Assembly: GCF_045062745.1 (NCBI RefSeq)
Contig: NZ_JBJGED010000039.1
Span: 4,007 to 68,006 of the forward strand
Length of the DNA stretch: 64,000 bases
Direction of reading: 5' to 3'
DNA from: Paenibacillus_AA sp045062745
GTDB taxonomy: Bacteria; Bacillota; Bacilli; Paenibacillales; NBRC-103111
The position numbers and the translations under genes were made by a program. How positions within the stretch are numbered: the first letter of the stretch is position 1; every line of letters starts with the position of its first letter. Positions 26,356-33,420 of this stretch are shown here, piece after piece. Below the pieces are notes generated by a model. It saw only the letters and a list, made by a program, of their open reading frames with translations. It ran no database searches and had not been told where the DNA came from.

Positions 26356-27284
26356 CCTGCCGCTCCGAGGGTCAGATGGAGGAAATCGGAGCGTTCGGAC
26401 GGACCGCGTCCCAACCCTGCCAATAGTTCCTCCGCACGGTCCCTGAACAGCGTCTCGATGACCGCCGCGTATTCCAGACACCCGCTACGTTCGATGTGCG
26501 TGAGGCATGCGTGCTTGTGAAGCAGGAACTCGTCGCGGGACAGCCGGCCTTCATAATAGGCGAGGAGCGGCTCGAACGCGTCGTCCGCCTCTTCGGTGAG
26601 CAAGAACAGGACGGGCAGCGTTTTTTTCTTGTGCAGCAAATCGTTCTTCAAATCCCAGCGGGTGATGTCGCGGACGTCGTTGCGAATCTGGATAATGATG
26701 CCGATCGTGAGCGCCAGCTCTTCCATCCGCTTCATCGCGGATGTATCCTCCAGACCGGCCGCCGCGTAGCCGATATAGCAAGCGAGCCGCAGCATCGATC
26801 CCGACTTGGCGCTGATCATCTCGATATAATCCTGCTCCGTCTCGACGGCATGGCTGATGTCGAGCTGCTGTCCCCGCACGCCCTGTGCGACGAGCTGGCT
26901 CACGACCTGCAGGTCGATATTGGGGGCGGACCCCTGCCCGTTCAGCCGGGCGAGCTCGCCTACGGAGGCGAACACGAGCGAGAGGATGGCGTTCAAGGCT
27001 ACGGCGTGTCCGCATTGCAGCCACGGCATCTCGGGATTGTCTCCGTCCTGCAGGTCGTCGACGATATCGAGCGCGAGCAGCAGCATCTCGGTGACCGCGG
27101 CGGCTTCCTCGATATGCGGATGCGTCCCCCCGAACAGGGTGTGCGTCGCCATCGTCAGCTCCGCCCACGCCGACTGCTCTTCCACCTTCCGCGCTATGAA
27201 CCGCTTCAGCAGGCCGTTCAGCTCGCTGTCCGCCATGTACCGGTCCGCCGCCTCATCCAGCAATTGCTTCGTAGCGAGCTTCAC
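26352..27284 (-). CDS. ComQ-like isoprenyl transferase
   Basis: All-helical prenyltransferase-fold protein of 310 residues. The first Asp-rich motif is DIVDDLQDGDN (Asp76, Asp77, Asp80), which matches the DIMDDLEDEDN of ComQ closely. A second motif, RNDVRD at 201-206, replaces the usual DDxxD. GQQLDISH and SAKSGSMLRLA also follow ComQ spacing. ComQ isoprenylates a Trp in the ComX pheromone; no ComX-like ORF is seen here. It begins four bases after the ComA-like regulator, so the pair is one operon. A housekeeping polyprenyl diphosphate synthase is the alternative, but the motif pattern and partner argue for a ComQ type. Confidence 0.75.
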   Translation of the reverse strand: MKLATKQLLDEAADRYMADSELNGLLKRFIARKVEEQSAWAELTMATHTLFGGTHPHIEEAAAVTEMLLLALDIVDDLQDGDNPEMPWLQCGHAVALNAILSLVFASVGELARLNGQGSAPNIDLQVVSQLVAQGVRGQQLDISHAVETEQDYIEMISAKSGSMLRLACYIGYAAAGLEDTSAMKRMEELALTIGIIIQIRNDVRDITRWDLKNDLLHKKKTLPVLFLLTEEADDAFEPLLAYYEGRLSRDEFLLHKHACLTHIERSGCLEYAAVIETLFRDRAEELLAGLGRGPSERSDFLHLTLGAAG

Positions 27285-27288
27285 GGCT

Positions 27289-27939
27289 CTAGTCCCCTTT
27301 CAAGGCAAGCTCGTAATAGTCGCTCTGGAGGAATTTCTCGATCGCTTGCGAACGGGTCTGTACGCTGAGCTTGCTATAGATCTTCTTCAAATAATTGTCC
27401 ACGGACCGCTTGCTGATATGCATCTGGATGGCGATATGCTCATGGGTCTCGCCCTTGACGAGCATGACCATAATCTTGATCTCGTCCCGGGTCAGCCCGG
27501 CATCGAGGAGCGGCGACTTCGGGACCCTCCGCAGCTCATGATAGAGGGAGAGCGGTACCATGGCGTAATTGTTCATAATGCCTTGGACGTGCTGGATGAT
27601 AACGGCGTGATTCGCTCCCTTGGACAGCACTCCGCTCACTTGCAGCTCCAGGAACGGATTCATCAGTTCGGGAATGTCTTTGCCGGTGAATATCAGAATA
27701 TGAATGTTGGGGTAGCTCTTCTTGATGGTAGCGACGATCTCTATCGCTTCATGGTCAGGCAGCTGATAGTCCAGGAATATTATATCGGGATTGTATCTCG
27801 CGATTGCATCCATACAATGCAGGGCGGTACCGATCACTCCGACGACTTCTACGCGTTCGATTCTCGATAGCAGCTGCTCGGTCGCATGGGCAAACAGAGG
27901 GTGCTCGTCCACTACAAGTACCTTCCAGCTTTTGCTCAC
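27289..27939 (-). CDS. ComA-like response regulator, NarL/LuxR family
   Basis: Regulator of 216 residues. The receiver domain has the acidic pair Asp11-Glu12 and the phospho-acceptor Asp57 in IIFLDYQLP; Lys107 in VLSKGAN is the switch Lys. The LuxR-type HTH (about 150-205) reads LTRDEIKIMVMLVKGETHEHIAIQ and then HISKRSVDNYLKKIYSKL. The last part is close to the ComA recognition helix (SKRSIEYSL in Bacillus). The start is the GTG at 27939, with AGAGGTGA about 10 bases before it. No histidine kinase gene is adjacent. It is co-transcribed with the ComQ-like gene. Confidence 0.8.
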   Translation of the reverse strand: MSKSWKVLVVDEHPLFAHATEQLLSRIERVEVVGVIGTALHCMDAIARYNPDIIFLDYQLPDHEAIEIVATIKKSYPNIHILIFTGKDIPELMNPFLELQVSGVLSKGANHAVIIQHVQGIMNNYAMVPLSLYHELRRVPKSPLLDAGLTRDEIKIMVMLVKGETHEHIAIQMHISKRSVDNYLKKIYSKLSVQTRSQAIEKFLQSDYYELALKGD

Positions 27940-28194
27940 GCTGTTGCTTCACCTCTTCGCTCCGGATGGGCTAAATCTTTCCTTATTTTATCAAATCAAA
28001 AAAAGAAAGTATATTGCTAGAGTCCCTAAACGCCAAATTCTTTTGCATTTTATTGTAGAGCCGATGCAACACGTTGAAAGAAAAGAATGCGAGGGAATGC
28101 AATAGGATTGTGCTGAGATTCAGGGAAAGTTTGACTATCATATTAGGTATAAGGTTGGGAAGATATTACATAAAATGGAAGGGATCATGCTGCC

Positions 28195-28356
28195 ATGCAT
28201 AAGCTTAGCGACGCTCATCTGATCGACGTTTACTTGCAGGCTGTTGAAATGAAATTGGAACGCGCGTTCATCTCGATGCTCTATTCCGAAATTCAGAAGC
28301 GCAAGCTCGTCGTGCCCTCGCGCGGCTCGGCGCCTGAGAGCTCGCTCACGGGTTAA
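28195..28356 (+). CDS. sda: Sporulation checkpoint inhibitor Sda
   Basis: A 53-residue helical-hairpin peptide that blocks autophosphorylation of sporulation kinases when DNA replication is disturbed. It begins MHKLSDAHLIDVYLQAVEM, and it keeps KLSD, Leu9-Ile10, Tyr13, Glu18-Met19, and the two residues known to be critical in Bacillus Sda, Leu21 and Phe25. The C-terminal tail after Leu39 is longer and different. The start at 28195 has GGAAGGGA nine bases upstream. I found no clear DnaA boxes in the 250-base upstream region, although Bacillus sda is DnaA-controlled. A hairpin follows. Confidence 0.88.
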   Translation: MHKLSDAHLIDVYLQAVEMKLERAFISMLYSEIQKRKLVVPSRGSAPESSLTG

Positions 28357-28368
28357 CCCCGCAAGGAA

Positions 28369-28390
28369 AAACCCGCCAATGGACGGGTTT
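28369..28390. terminator. Bidirectional terminator between sda and the CotB paralogue
   Basis: Seven-base arms AAACCCG / CGGGTTT around an eight-base loop. On the minus strand it runs into TTTTTCC, so it best serves the minus-strand gene ending at 28417. Confidence 0.7.
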
Positions 28391-28416
28391 GCCGATATCT
28401 AAGCTTTTCTAGTTTC

Positions 28417-29082
28417 TTAGGGAACGTGAACGGTTTTGACGTGCTCCATATGCAGGAAGATCGTCTTGCCGTCGGCGGTTATGAGCTCCAGCATGTTGTT
28501 CTGGACGCTTCTTAGCAGACCGATTTTGTTCGGATTCTCTCCCAGGTCGAGGATGACGAATTCGCCTTCCAGCTTCTTCAGCTGCTGATCGAACGTTCGG
28601 GCGAGCGACAGGGAGCTGGGATTCAGCGGGAACCGGTCCTGCTTCAGCGAATAGGGCGTCACGTTCGGCGAGTAGGGGATCAAATATTTCAAATGATGCA
28701 TGGAAATGAAAACCGAACGGAACACCGGGGAATAGAACACGAAGAAATCGTTCATAATGCTCGTCAAGTATCCGTGAATGGACTGGTTGCCCGTAATATA
28801 CAGCTCCGTGAATATCCCTTTGGCATTCATCAGCACTTTGCGGTACGAGATGTCGGTCTGACTCTCGAAGGGCGGCTCCGGCGGCTCGGACAGACTCGTG
28901 TCGATGGGCTGGCAGAGAGACATGCACTGAAGATGAATAATAGGCAAGTACAAGAACTGCATTCCGTTATGGACCACGGCTATGTCGCTGCCGAGATCGA
29001 TCAGGTACCCCCGAACCGGCATTTTCCTCCCCGTAATTTCCATTTCAATCTGCTTTCCAATAAACGCACGCATGGTGTTCAT
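28417..29082 (-). CDS. CotB-like protein without the Ser/Lys tail
   Basis: A 221-residue protein that I read as three copies of a small Sm-like beta domain of the CotB kind. Each ends in a His-containing strand: LPIIHLQCM near 50, ISMHHLKYL near 135 and LHMEHVKTV near 215. Bacillus CotB has the same three-domain plan with endings such as QLEHVKSI, but then a phosphorylated Ser/Lys tail, which is absent here. The start follows GGAGGTGTACT. Neighbours on the same strand include the true cotB, so a coat or outer-spore role is likely (inference). DUF2642-type naming is an alternative. Confidence 0.65.
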   Translation of the reverse strand: MNTMRAFIGKQIEMEITGRKMPVRGYLIDLGSDIAVVHNGMQFLYLPIIHLQCMSLCQPIDTSLSEPPEPPFESQTDISYRKVLMNAKGIFTELYITGNQSIHGYLTSIMNDFFVFYSPVFRSVFISMHHLKYLIPYSPNVTPYSLKQDRFPLNPSSLSLARTFDQQLKKLEGEFVILDLGENPNKIGLLRSVQNNMLELITADGKTIFLHMEHVKTVHVP

Positions 29083-29118
29083 AGTACACCTCCTTCACTT
29101 CACTTTTTGCGAGTATCG

Positions 29119-30507
29119 TTACCCAGTCAGCCACCGCGCCCCGGCATACAAGCCGAGCAGACTGATTGCTAGACTGATAGGAACGACGACGCACATAACC
29201 CACACGGCCCGCTTCCAAGAGAGCTCCACATGGTGCTTGCGCAGTAGGAACAGCCATAGCATCAAGCCGACCGAGCCGAACGGTGTCAGGAGGGCGCCGA
29301 TCTCCATTCCAAGCGCATTCGCCAAATAAGCCAGCTGCAGCGTACCCGGATCCAGGCCCAACTCGGATAAGGATAAGGCGCTGAGCATCCCGGCAGGCAA
29401 GTGGTTCAACAGACCCGACATCAGCATCGCCGAGAAGCCTGCCAACATGACCGTCTGCAGCCCTCCGGCCTCCAGATATGGCTTCAGCGCCTGCATCGGC
29501 AGGCCGGTTATGTCGGAGCGGTGAACCGAATCGACGACCATATATAGACTGACCGCAAAAACGAACATCGACCAAGGGGTTTTCCTCAACAGGTCTGTCG
29601 GCCCGACACCGACTCGGATCCACCGGATGGCGAGCAGAGAGACCGCCCCTGCTGCCGCGATCCATTCCGGCGGAATGCCGATCCGGGCGCCTGCATAATA
29701 ACCGATCCTTACCAAGACTACGATGGCGAGAGCGGCGCGGAACAAGCTCCAATCGATGGAAGCGGCTGGCGGCGAGTTCCCCTTGTGAATCCAACGGTCG
29801 ATTGTTTTCGGATTGTAGTAGGCACGAGGAATGTGGTCCGGGAATACCGGAGTATCCGGCGGCAGGAACAAAGTGATACGCCGCGGGATAGCATGTCGGA
29901 AGAGCAGGAACAGCAACATCGCCATGGCGCCGATTCCGAGCAAGGCCGGGAGCAGCATCTGCGCCGCGTACGTATTCAGATTCATCCCGATGATGCGGAG
30001 CCCGATCAGGGTGGCGAGGTTGCCGACTCCGATCGGAACGCTGGACGCGATCGCGACCAGGGCGCCGGAGATCAGATACGGGAATTTCTGGCGGTTCTGA
30101 AGATTCAGCAGCGTCCCGATCCGGATGATGATCGGTGTCGTGATCAGAATGCTGCCCTCGCTGTTCAGGCACAACGTCATCAGACAACAGAGCAGGCCGA
30201 TCAGCCAGTACAGCCGAATGCCGGAGCCCTGCGCCCGGCGGATGACATTGTAAGCCGTCCACCGAAAAAATCCGATGCTGTCGAGCACGAGGGCCATCAT
30301 GATCGTACATAGCAATGTCAATGCGGCACTGCCGGCGATCGACAAGCTCGGGGACAGGCCCGGCCGGGGGAGCGCCCCTAATGCGAGCAACAGCCCCGCG
30401 CCTGCGGCGGTTGGGATGGCGGGATTCCAACCGCCCGGGCGCCCGATTAGAAAAAGAACCGTCACACTTAAGACGGTCAGGGTAGCGCATAACGCGAGGT
30501 CAGGCAT
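29119..30507 (-). CDS. ArsB/SLC13-type membrane transporter
   Basis: Integral membrane protein of 462 residues with about ten to twelve hydrophobic segments. It belongs by pattern to the ion transporter superfamily that includes ArsB, NhaD and citrate carriers. Two related stretches, NSEGSILITTPIIIRIG and NHLPAGMLSALSL, sit at the re-entrant-loop positions of that family. Another conserved-looking stretch is VPIGVGNLATLIGLRI. Substrate is unknown; no arsR or arsC gene is present, so arsenite export is not favoured. Its ATG lies inside the end of the small upstream gene, implying coupled translation. Confidence 0.75.
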   Translation of the reverse strand: MPDLALCATLTVLSVTVLFLIGRPGGWNPAIPTAAGAGLLLALGALPRPGLSPSLSIAGSAALTLLCTIMMALVLDSIGFFRWTAYNVIRRAQGSGIRLYWLIGLLCCLMTLCLNSEGSILITTPIIIRIGTLLNLQNRQKFPYLISGALVAIASSVPIGVGNLATLIGLRIIGMNLNTYAAQMLLPALLGIGAMAMLLFLLFRHAIPRRITLFLPPDTPVFPDHIPRAYYNPKTIDRWIHKGNSPPAASIDWSLFRAALAIVVLVRIGYYAGARIGIPPEWIAAAGAVSLLAIRWIRVGVGPTDLLRKTPWSMFVFAVSLYMVVDSVHRSDITGLPMQALKPYLEAGGLQTVMLAGFSAMLMSGLLNHLPAGMLSALSLSELGLDPGTLQLAYLANALGMEIGALLTPFGSVGLMLWLFLLRKHHVELSWKRAVWVMCVVVPISLAISLLGLYAGARWLTG

Positions 30508-30640
30508 GCGGGCTCGCCTCAGTCCCGCAGGGGGGATCTGTCGAATCGATCGGGTCGGGAACGTAACCTACTGTCAGTGGATCGTTCGGGTTACAAATAA
30601 AGTAGAGTGCGATGCCTGCCGTCAGGAGTAGGATGAGCAT
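30500..30640 (-). CDS. Small membrane peptide, 46 residues, coupled to the transporter gene
   Basis: A minus-strand ORF starting at the ATG at 30640, preceded by AAGGGGGGC. The product begins MLILLLTAGIALYFI, one membrane segment, followed by a Pro/Asp-rich tail with a single Cys after the segment and another near the end. Its stop at 30500-30502 overlaps the transporter start by eight bases. The arrangement recalls small accessory subunits such as KdpF or other regulatory peptides, but I do not recognise a family. Confidence 0.65.
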   Translation of the reverse strand: MLILLLTAGIALYFICNPNDPLTVGYVPDPIDSTDPPCGTEASPHA

Positions 30641-30682
30641 GAACGAGGTTGCCCCCCTTACGCGGAGATAAGAGGCCGTACG

Positions 30683-31288
30683 TTAGTATCTCTTTTTGTT
30701 GCTCTTGCTGCTCTTGCCCTTATTGCTCTTGCCGCTTTTGTTGCTCTTGCCGCTTTTGTTGCTCTTGCCGCTTTTGTTGCTCTTGTTGCTCTTGTTGCTC
30801 TTGTTGCTCTTGTTGCCATCGCTTTTGTTGTCGCCGCCGCTTTTATTGCTGTTGCTCTTGTCCTTGTTTTTGTTTTGCTTGAGCAGGATGCTTACGCTCT
30901 TGATATGGAACACCGGAATACGGATCAATTCCCTTTGGTGCACGAGCAGCAAGTGGTCTTGCGTCCCTTCGGCCACAAAGCCTTCGATTTTCTCCGGACC
31001 GTTGCGGTTGATTTGGACGAACTGGTGCTTCAGGCCTTGCAGCAGGGAAGTGAAATTGCCCGCTTTGGTGTGGCGCGGAGGAGTTCCGTAGTTGTTGCTC
31101 GTATTGCCGGTGTTCTCGCTGATGCTCTTCACATGGCTGCCGTTCACATATACGATGCTATCGGACGTATGCAGAATCATGTGGTCCGATTGGACGGAGA
31201 GCAGACGGCCTTGAATGGAATCGGGACCGGCTCGGTTGACCTTCACTTCTTTGCCTATCAGATTGTTCAATTGACCTTGATACGCCAT
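30683..31288 (-). CDS. cotB: Spore coat protein CotB
   Basis: Outer spore coat protein of 201 residues. Two CotB-type domains carry NRAGPDSIQGRLL with VNGSHVKSIS, and NRNGPEKIEGFVA with IPVFHIKSVS. From about residue 137 the tail is a low-complexity run of Lys, Ser, Asn and Gly built on SNKSGK units. Such Ser/Lys tails are the target of the CotH kinase in Bacillus. It is shorter than Bacillus CotB, which has three domains and a longer tail. The start follows GAGAGGGG. It is divergent from cotG and cotH. The antisense poly-Leu frame is a shadow. Confidence 0.88.
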   Translation of the reverse strand: MAYQGQLNNLIGKEVKVNRAGPDSIQGRLLSVQSDHMILHTSDSIVYVNGSHVKSISENTGNTSNNYGTPPRHTKAGNFTSLLQGLKHQFVQINRNGPEKIEGFVAEGTQDHLLLVHQRELIRIPVFHIKSVSILLKQNKNKDKSNSNKSGGDNKSDGNKSNKSNKSNKSNKSGKSNKSGKSNKSGKSNKGKSSKSNKKRY

Positions 31289-31625
31289 TGTATAATTCCC
31301 CTCTCAAAAGTTAGTAATGACGGTTGCGAATCCAGTGACGGTTACGGCCTGCCAGCATCGGAACTTCCTTAGTGGTTACATAGGCGGCAACCTCCTTTCA
31401 TCTATCATGGATGTCGATATGTAGTATATAAATATGTATCCCGTACGGAATCGTACTGGATACGAATCTATTTTCTCTGAACTTCCACGCTTGTCTCGTA
31501 TAATCGGATTGAAGAGGGGACGGGGAGTTACAAGACTATCTTTTGAACGAATAGGAGGTTGTCTGTGTCCGCAATTCCGGCACTCACATAACTTGTACTA
31601 TCTCTTCTGAAGGAGGTAGTAGAGC
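31289..31625. other. Divergent control region between cotB and cotG
   Basis: Holds the promoters for both directions, though I could not settle sigma-K or sigma-E sites. TCGTATAAT ending at 31504 is a plausible -10 for cotG. An AT-rich tract lies near 31420-31435 and an imperfect dyad around CCGTACGG at 31441. Two mini-ORFs have good ribosome sites: GTG at 31565 after AGGAGG (eight codons, plus strand), and an ATG-stop after AAAGGAGG on the minus strand near 31386. Neither is long enough to be called a gene. Confidence 0.45.
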
Positions 31626-32033
31626 ATGTCGGAAAAGAAGAAGAAGAACAAAAAATGGGTAAAAGACGACTGCTCGTGTGGCAAGAGCCACAAGAGCGAC
31701 AAGAGCCACCGGAGCGACAAGAGCTGTCACGACAAGAGCCACCGGAGCGACAAGAGCTGTCACGACAAGAGCCACCGGAGCGACAAGAGCTGCCACGACA
31801 AGAGCCACCGGAGCGACAAGAGCTGTCACGACAAGAGCCACCGGAGCGACAAAAGCTGTCACGACAAGAGTCACCGGAGCGACAAGAGCTGCCACGACAA
31901 GAGCCACAAGAGCCACAAGAGCCACAAGAGCCACAAGAGCCACAAGAGCCACAAGAGCCACAAGAGCGACAAGAGTCACGGCAAGAGCCACGGCAAAAGC
32001 CACGGCAAAAGCCACTGCGGCTGCAGAAGCTAG
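31626..32033 (+). CDS. cotG: CotG-like spore coat protein with SHRSDKSCHDK repeats
   Basis: A 135-residue, very basic protein. After MSEKKKKNKKWVKDD and a Cys-containing CSCGK it consists of the 11-residue unit SHRSDKSCHDK, repeated about six times, then a run of SHK triplets and a GKSH end with CGC. This matches the Ser/Lys/His random-coil plan of Bacillus CotG, a CotH phosphorylation target needed for outer coat assembly. The regular Cys in each unit is notable. GAAGGAGGTAG precedes the ATG. Unlike the Bacillus layout as I recall it, it reads in the same direction as cotH. A terminator follows at 32103. Confidence 0.85.
   Translation: MSEKKKKNKKWVKDDCSCGKSHKSDKSHRSDKSCHDKSHRSDKSCHDKSHRSDKSCHDKSHRSDKSCHDKSHRSDKSCHDKSHRSDKSCHDKSHKSHKSHKSHKSHKSHKSHKSDKSHGKSHGKSHGKSHCGCRS
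31701..31970 (+). repeat. 33-bp and 9-bp tandem repeats inside cotG
   Basis: Six near-identical 33-bp units start at 31701, 31734, 31767, 31800, 31833 and 31866. From 31899 about seven or eight AAGAGCCAC 9-mers follow. All plus-strand frames stay open across the array and a long minus-strand frame is open too; only the Ser/Lys/His frame has a coding context. Confidence 0.95.
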
Positions 32034-32102
32034 CAAGAGCCGCTGAAGCTAGGGCAAGCGCCGTTGCGAGGAAGCGGGAGCCGTCATAAAGTAAAGCATT
32101 AC

Positions 32103-32133
32103 AAAAAGCCTATCTACTCAGGATAGGCTTTTT
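32103..32133 (+). terminator. Terminator between cotG and cotH
   Basis: AAAAAGCCTATC / GATAGGCTTTTT with a seven-base loop. It stands 38 bases before the cotH start codon, leaving no obvious room for a cotH promoter downstream, so cotH may rely on read-through. Confidence 0.9.
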
Positions 32134-32170
32134 CGTATATATGGCGGGAAACTGGAACGGAGGATGGGGA

Positions 32171-33232
32171 ATGGACCTACCGGTTCGACAGCTCGTGATC
32201 GAGGAAGATCAGCGGAAGCAGTTGAATCACAATGTATGGAGCGACAAGTTCGTAACGGCCTACCTCCTGGCGAATGGTGTCAAAGAACCGATCAAGCTGC
32301 GTTATCGAGGCGGCCATACGAGGGATTACCCTAAGAAATCGTACGAAATCGTACGAAAAGGGAAGACGGTGCATCTGAATGCCGAGTTCGACGATCCGTC
32401 CATGATCCGGAATGCGCTCTCGTTCCGCTTCTTCGAATGGATCGGCGTTCCGAGCCCAAAGACGAAGCATGTGCTGCTTAAGCTGAACGGACAAAGCTTG
32501 GGCGTGTATCTGGAGATCGAAGCCGTCAACGGCGCATTTTTCCGAAGAAGAGGCATTCCCGTCAAGGCGCTGATGTATGCGATAAACGACAATGCCAATT
32601 TCGGCAAGTACGACCCGGATTCGAGCCGGCTGAAGGAGTCGCTGTTCAATGGCTATGAGTTGAAAATTGGAGGCTCCTCGGATCGCCAGCAGCTGAAATC
32701 GTTCATCTCCGAGATCAACTCGCTCAGCGGATCGAAGCTCGAGACGTATTTGTCCAAGAAGCTCGACGTGAACAATTACTTGCACTGGCTGGCCGGAGCG
32801 GTATTCACCGGCAACTATGACGGCTTCGACCAAAACTATGCGATTTACAAGCACGCTACCAAAGGCTACTACCGGATGGTGCCCTGGGATTATGAGGGGA
32901 CGTGGGGCCGCAATTGCTACGGCAATAAGTGCGGGAGCGATCTGGTGCGCGTGAGCGGCTACAATCACCTGACCCGGAAGCTGCTCTCGAGCTCGAGAGT
33001 GGCGGATCGCTACCTGCGCATTCTCGGCACGATTCTCGACAAGACGTTTACGGTCAGGAGGATCCAACCGGTGGTGGAGGAGATGGTCGAACGCATCGCT
33101 CCCCACATTTACAAGGATTCGGCTCGCCGATGGTCCTATTCGGTATTCAAGAACGAGCCTCAGCTGATCCGGTCCTACATCGAGGAGAGGAGGGAGATTA
33201 TAGGGGAAGCGGTGCACGAGCGAGTGCTTTGA
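32171..33232 (+). CDS. cotH: Spore coat kinase CotH
   Basis: Atypical protein kinase of 353 residues that phosphorylates Ser residues in CotB and CotG and thereby drives outer coat assembly. It follows Bacillus CotH in order: YRGGHTRDYPKKSYEI (ATP-binding Lys region), HLNAEFDDPSMIRN, GVYLEIE, YAINDNANF, LAGAVFTGNYDGFDQNYA (catalytic Asp region) and VPWDYEGTWGR (metal-binding Asp). I place the start at 32171, seven bases after GGAGG, rather than the ATG at 32141, which touches the terminator. Target proteins CotB and CotG are encoded just upstream. Confidence 0.93.
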   Translation: MDLPVRQLVIEEDQRKQLNHNVWSDKFVTAYLLANGVKEPIKLRYRGGHTRDYPKKSYEIVRKGKTVHLNAEFDDPSMIRNALSFRFFEWIGVPSPKTKHVLLKLNGQSLGVYLEIEAVNGAFFRRRGIPVKALMYAINDNANFGKYDPDSSRLKESLFNGYELKIGGSSDRQQLKSFISEINSLSGSKLETYLSKKLDVNNYLHWLAGAVFTGNYDGFDQNYAIYKHATKGYYRMVPWDYEGTWGRNCYGNKCGSDLVRVSGYNHLTRKLLSSSRVADRYLRILGTILDKTFTVRRIQPVVEEMVERIAPHIYKDSARRWSYSVFKNEPQLIRSYIEERREIIGEAVHERVL

Positions 33233-33245
33233 ATGACTTCTTATA

Positions 33246-33286
33246 GGCCCGAGGACCTAGTAATATCCGGGTTCCGGGCTTATTTT
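33246..33286 (+). terminator. Probable terminator after cotH
   Basis: Imperfect arms GCCCG-GGACC / GGGTTC-CGGGC around an AT-rich loop are followed by TTATTTT. Confidence 0.6.
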
Positions 33287-33349
33287 GACGTCATCCTACA
33301 TAGTCTGTCACAATCCTGCAAAATCGCATCAAGCGTTTGTAGAATCATG

Positions 33350-33377
33350 TTGTCAATAGACCTAAACATGGTATATT
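33350..33377 (+). promoter_or_regulatory. Sigma-A-type promoter of the Agr-like operon
   Basis: TTGTCA at 33350 and TATATT at 33372 are separated by 16 bases, 43 bases before the first gene. The AT-rich surroundings fit a vegetative promoter; no AgrA-type direct repeats were recognised. Confidence 0.5.
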
Positions 33378-33420
33378 TATAGATAGAGGCAACTTTGATA
33401 GAACAGGGGCATGGGGCAAA

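Noticed and set aside
28130..28170. Sigma-A promoter for sda (TTGACT with TATAAG or GATATT)
   Set aside because: Spacings of 11 or about 25 bases do not fit; no promoter can be assigned with confidence.
27940..28194. ComX-like pheromone gene near the ComA/ComQ pair
   Set aside because: No ORF with a ribosome site and a Trp near its C-terminus was found on either strand here or beyond the ComQ-like gene.
29119..30507. Arsenite efflux pump ArsB as a firm call
   Set aside because: The fold fits, but no arsR, arsC or arsenic-type promoter is nearby and the superfamily transports many ions.
30696..31091. Poly-Leu frame opposite the cotB tail
   Set aside because: Product of the AAG/AGC repeat read backwards; would be an implausible Leu-only protein.
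31584..32036. Ala/Val/Leu-rich minus-strand frame opposite cotG, and two other plus frames
   Set aside because: All are open only because of the 33-bp and 9-bp repeats. The Ser/Lys/His frame alone has a ribosome site and a family match.
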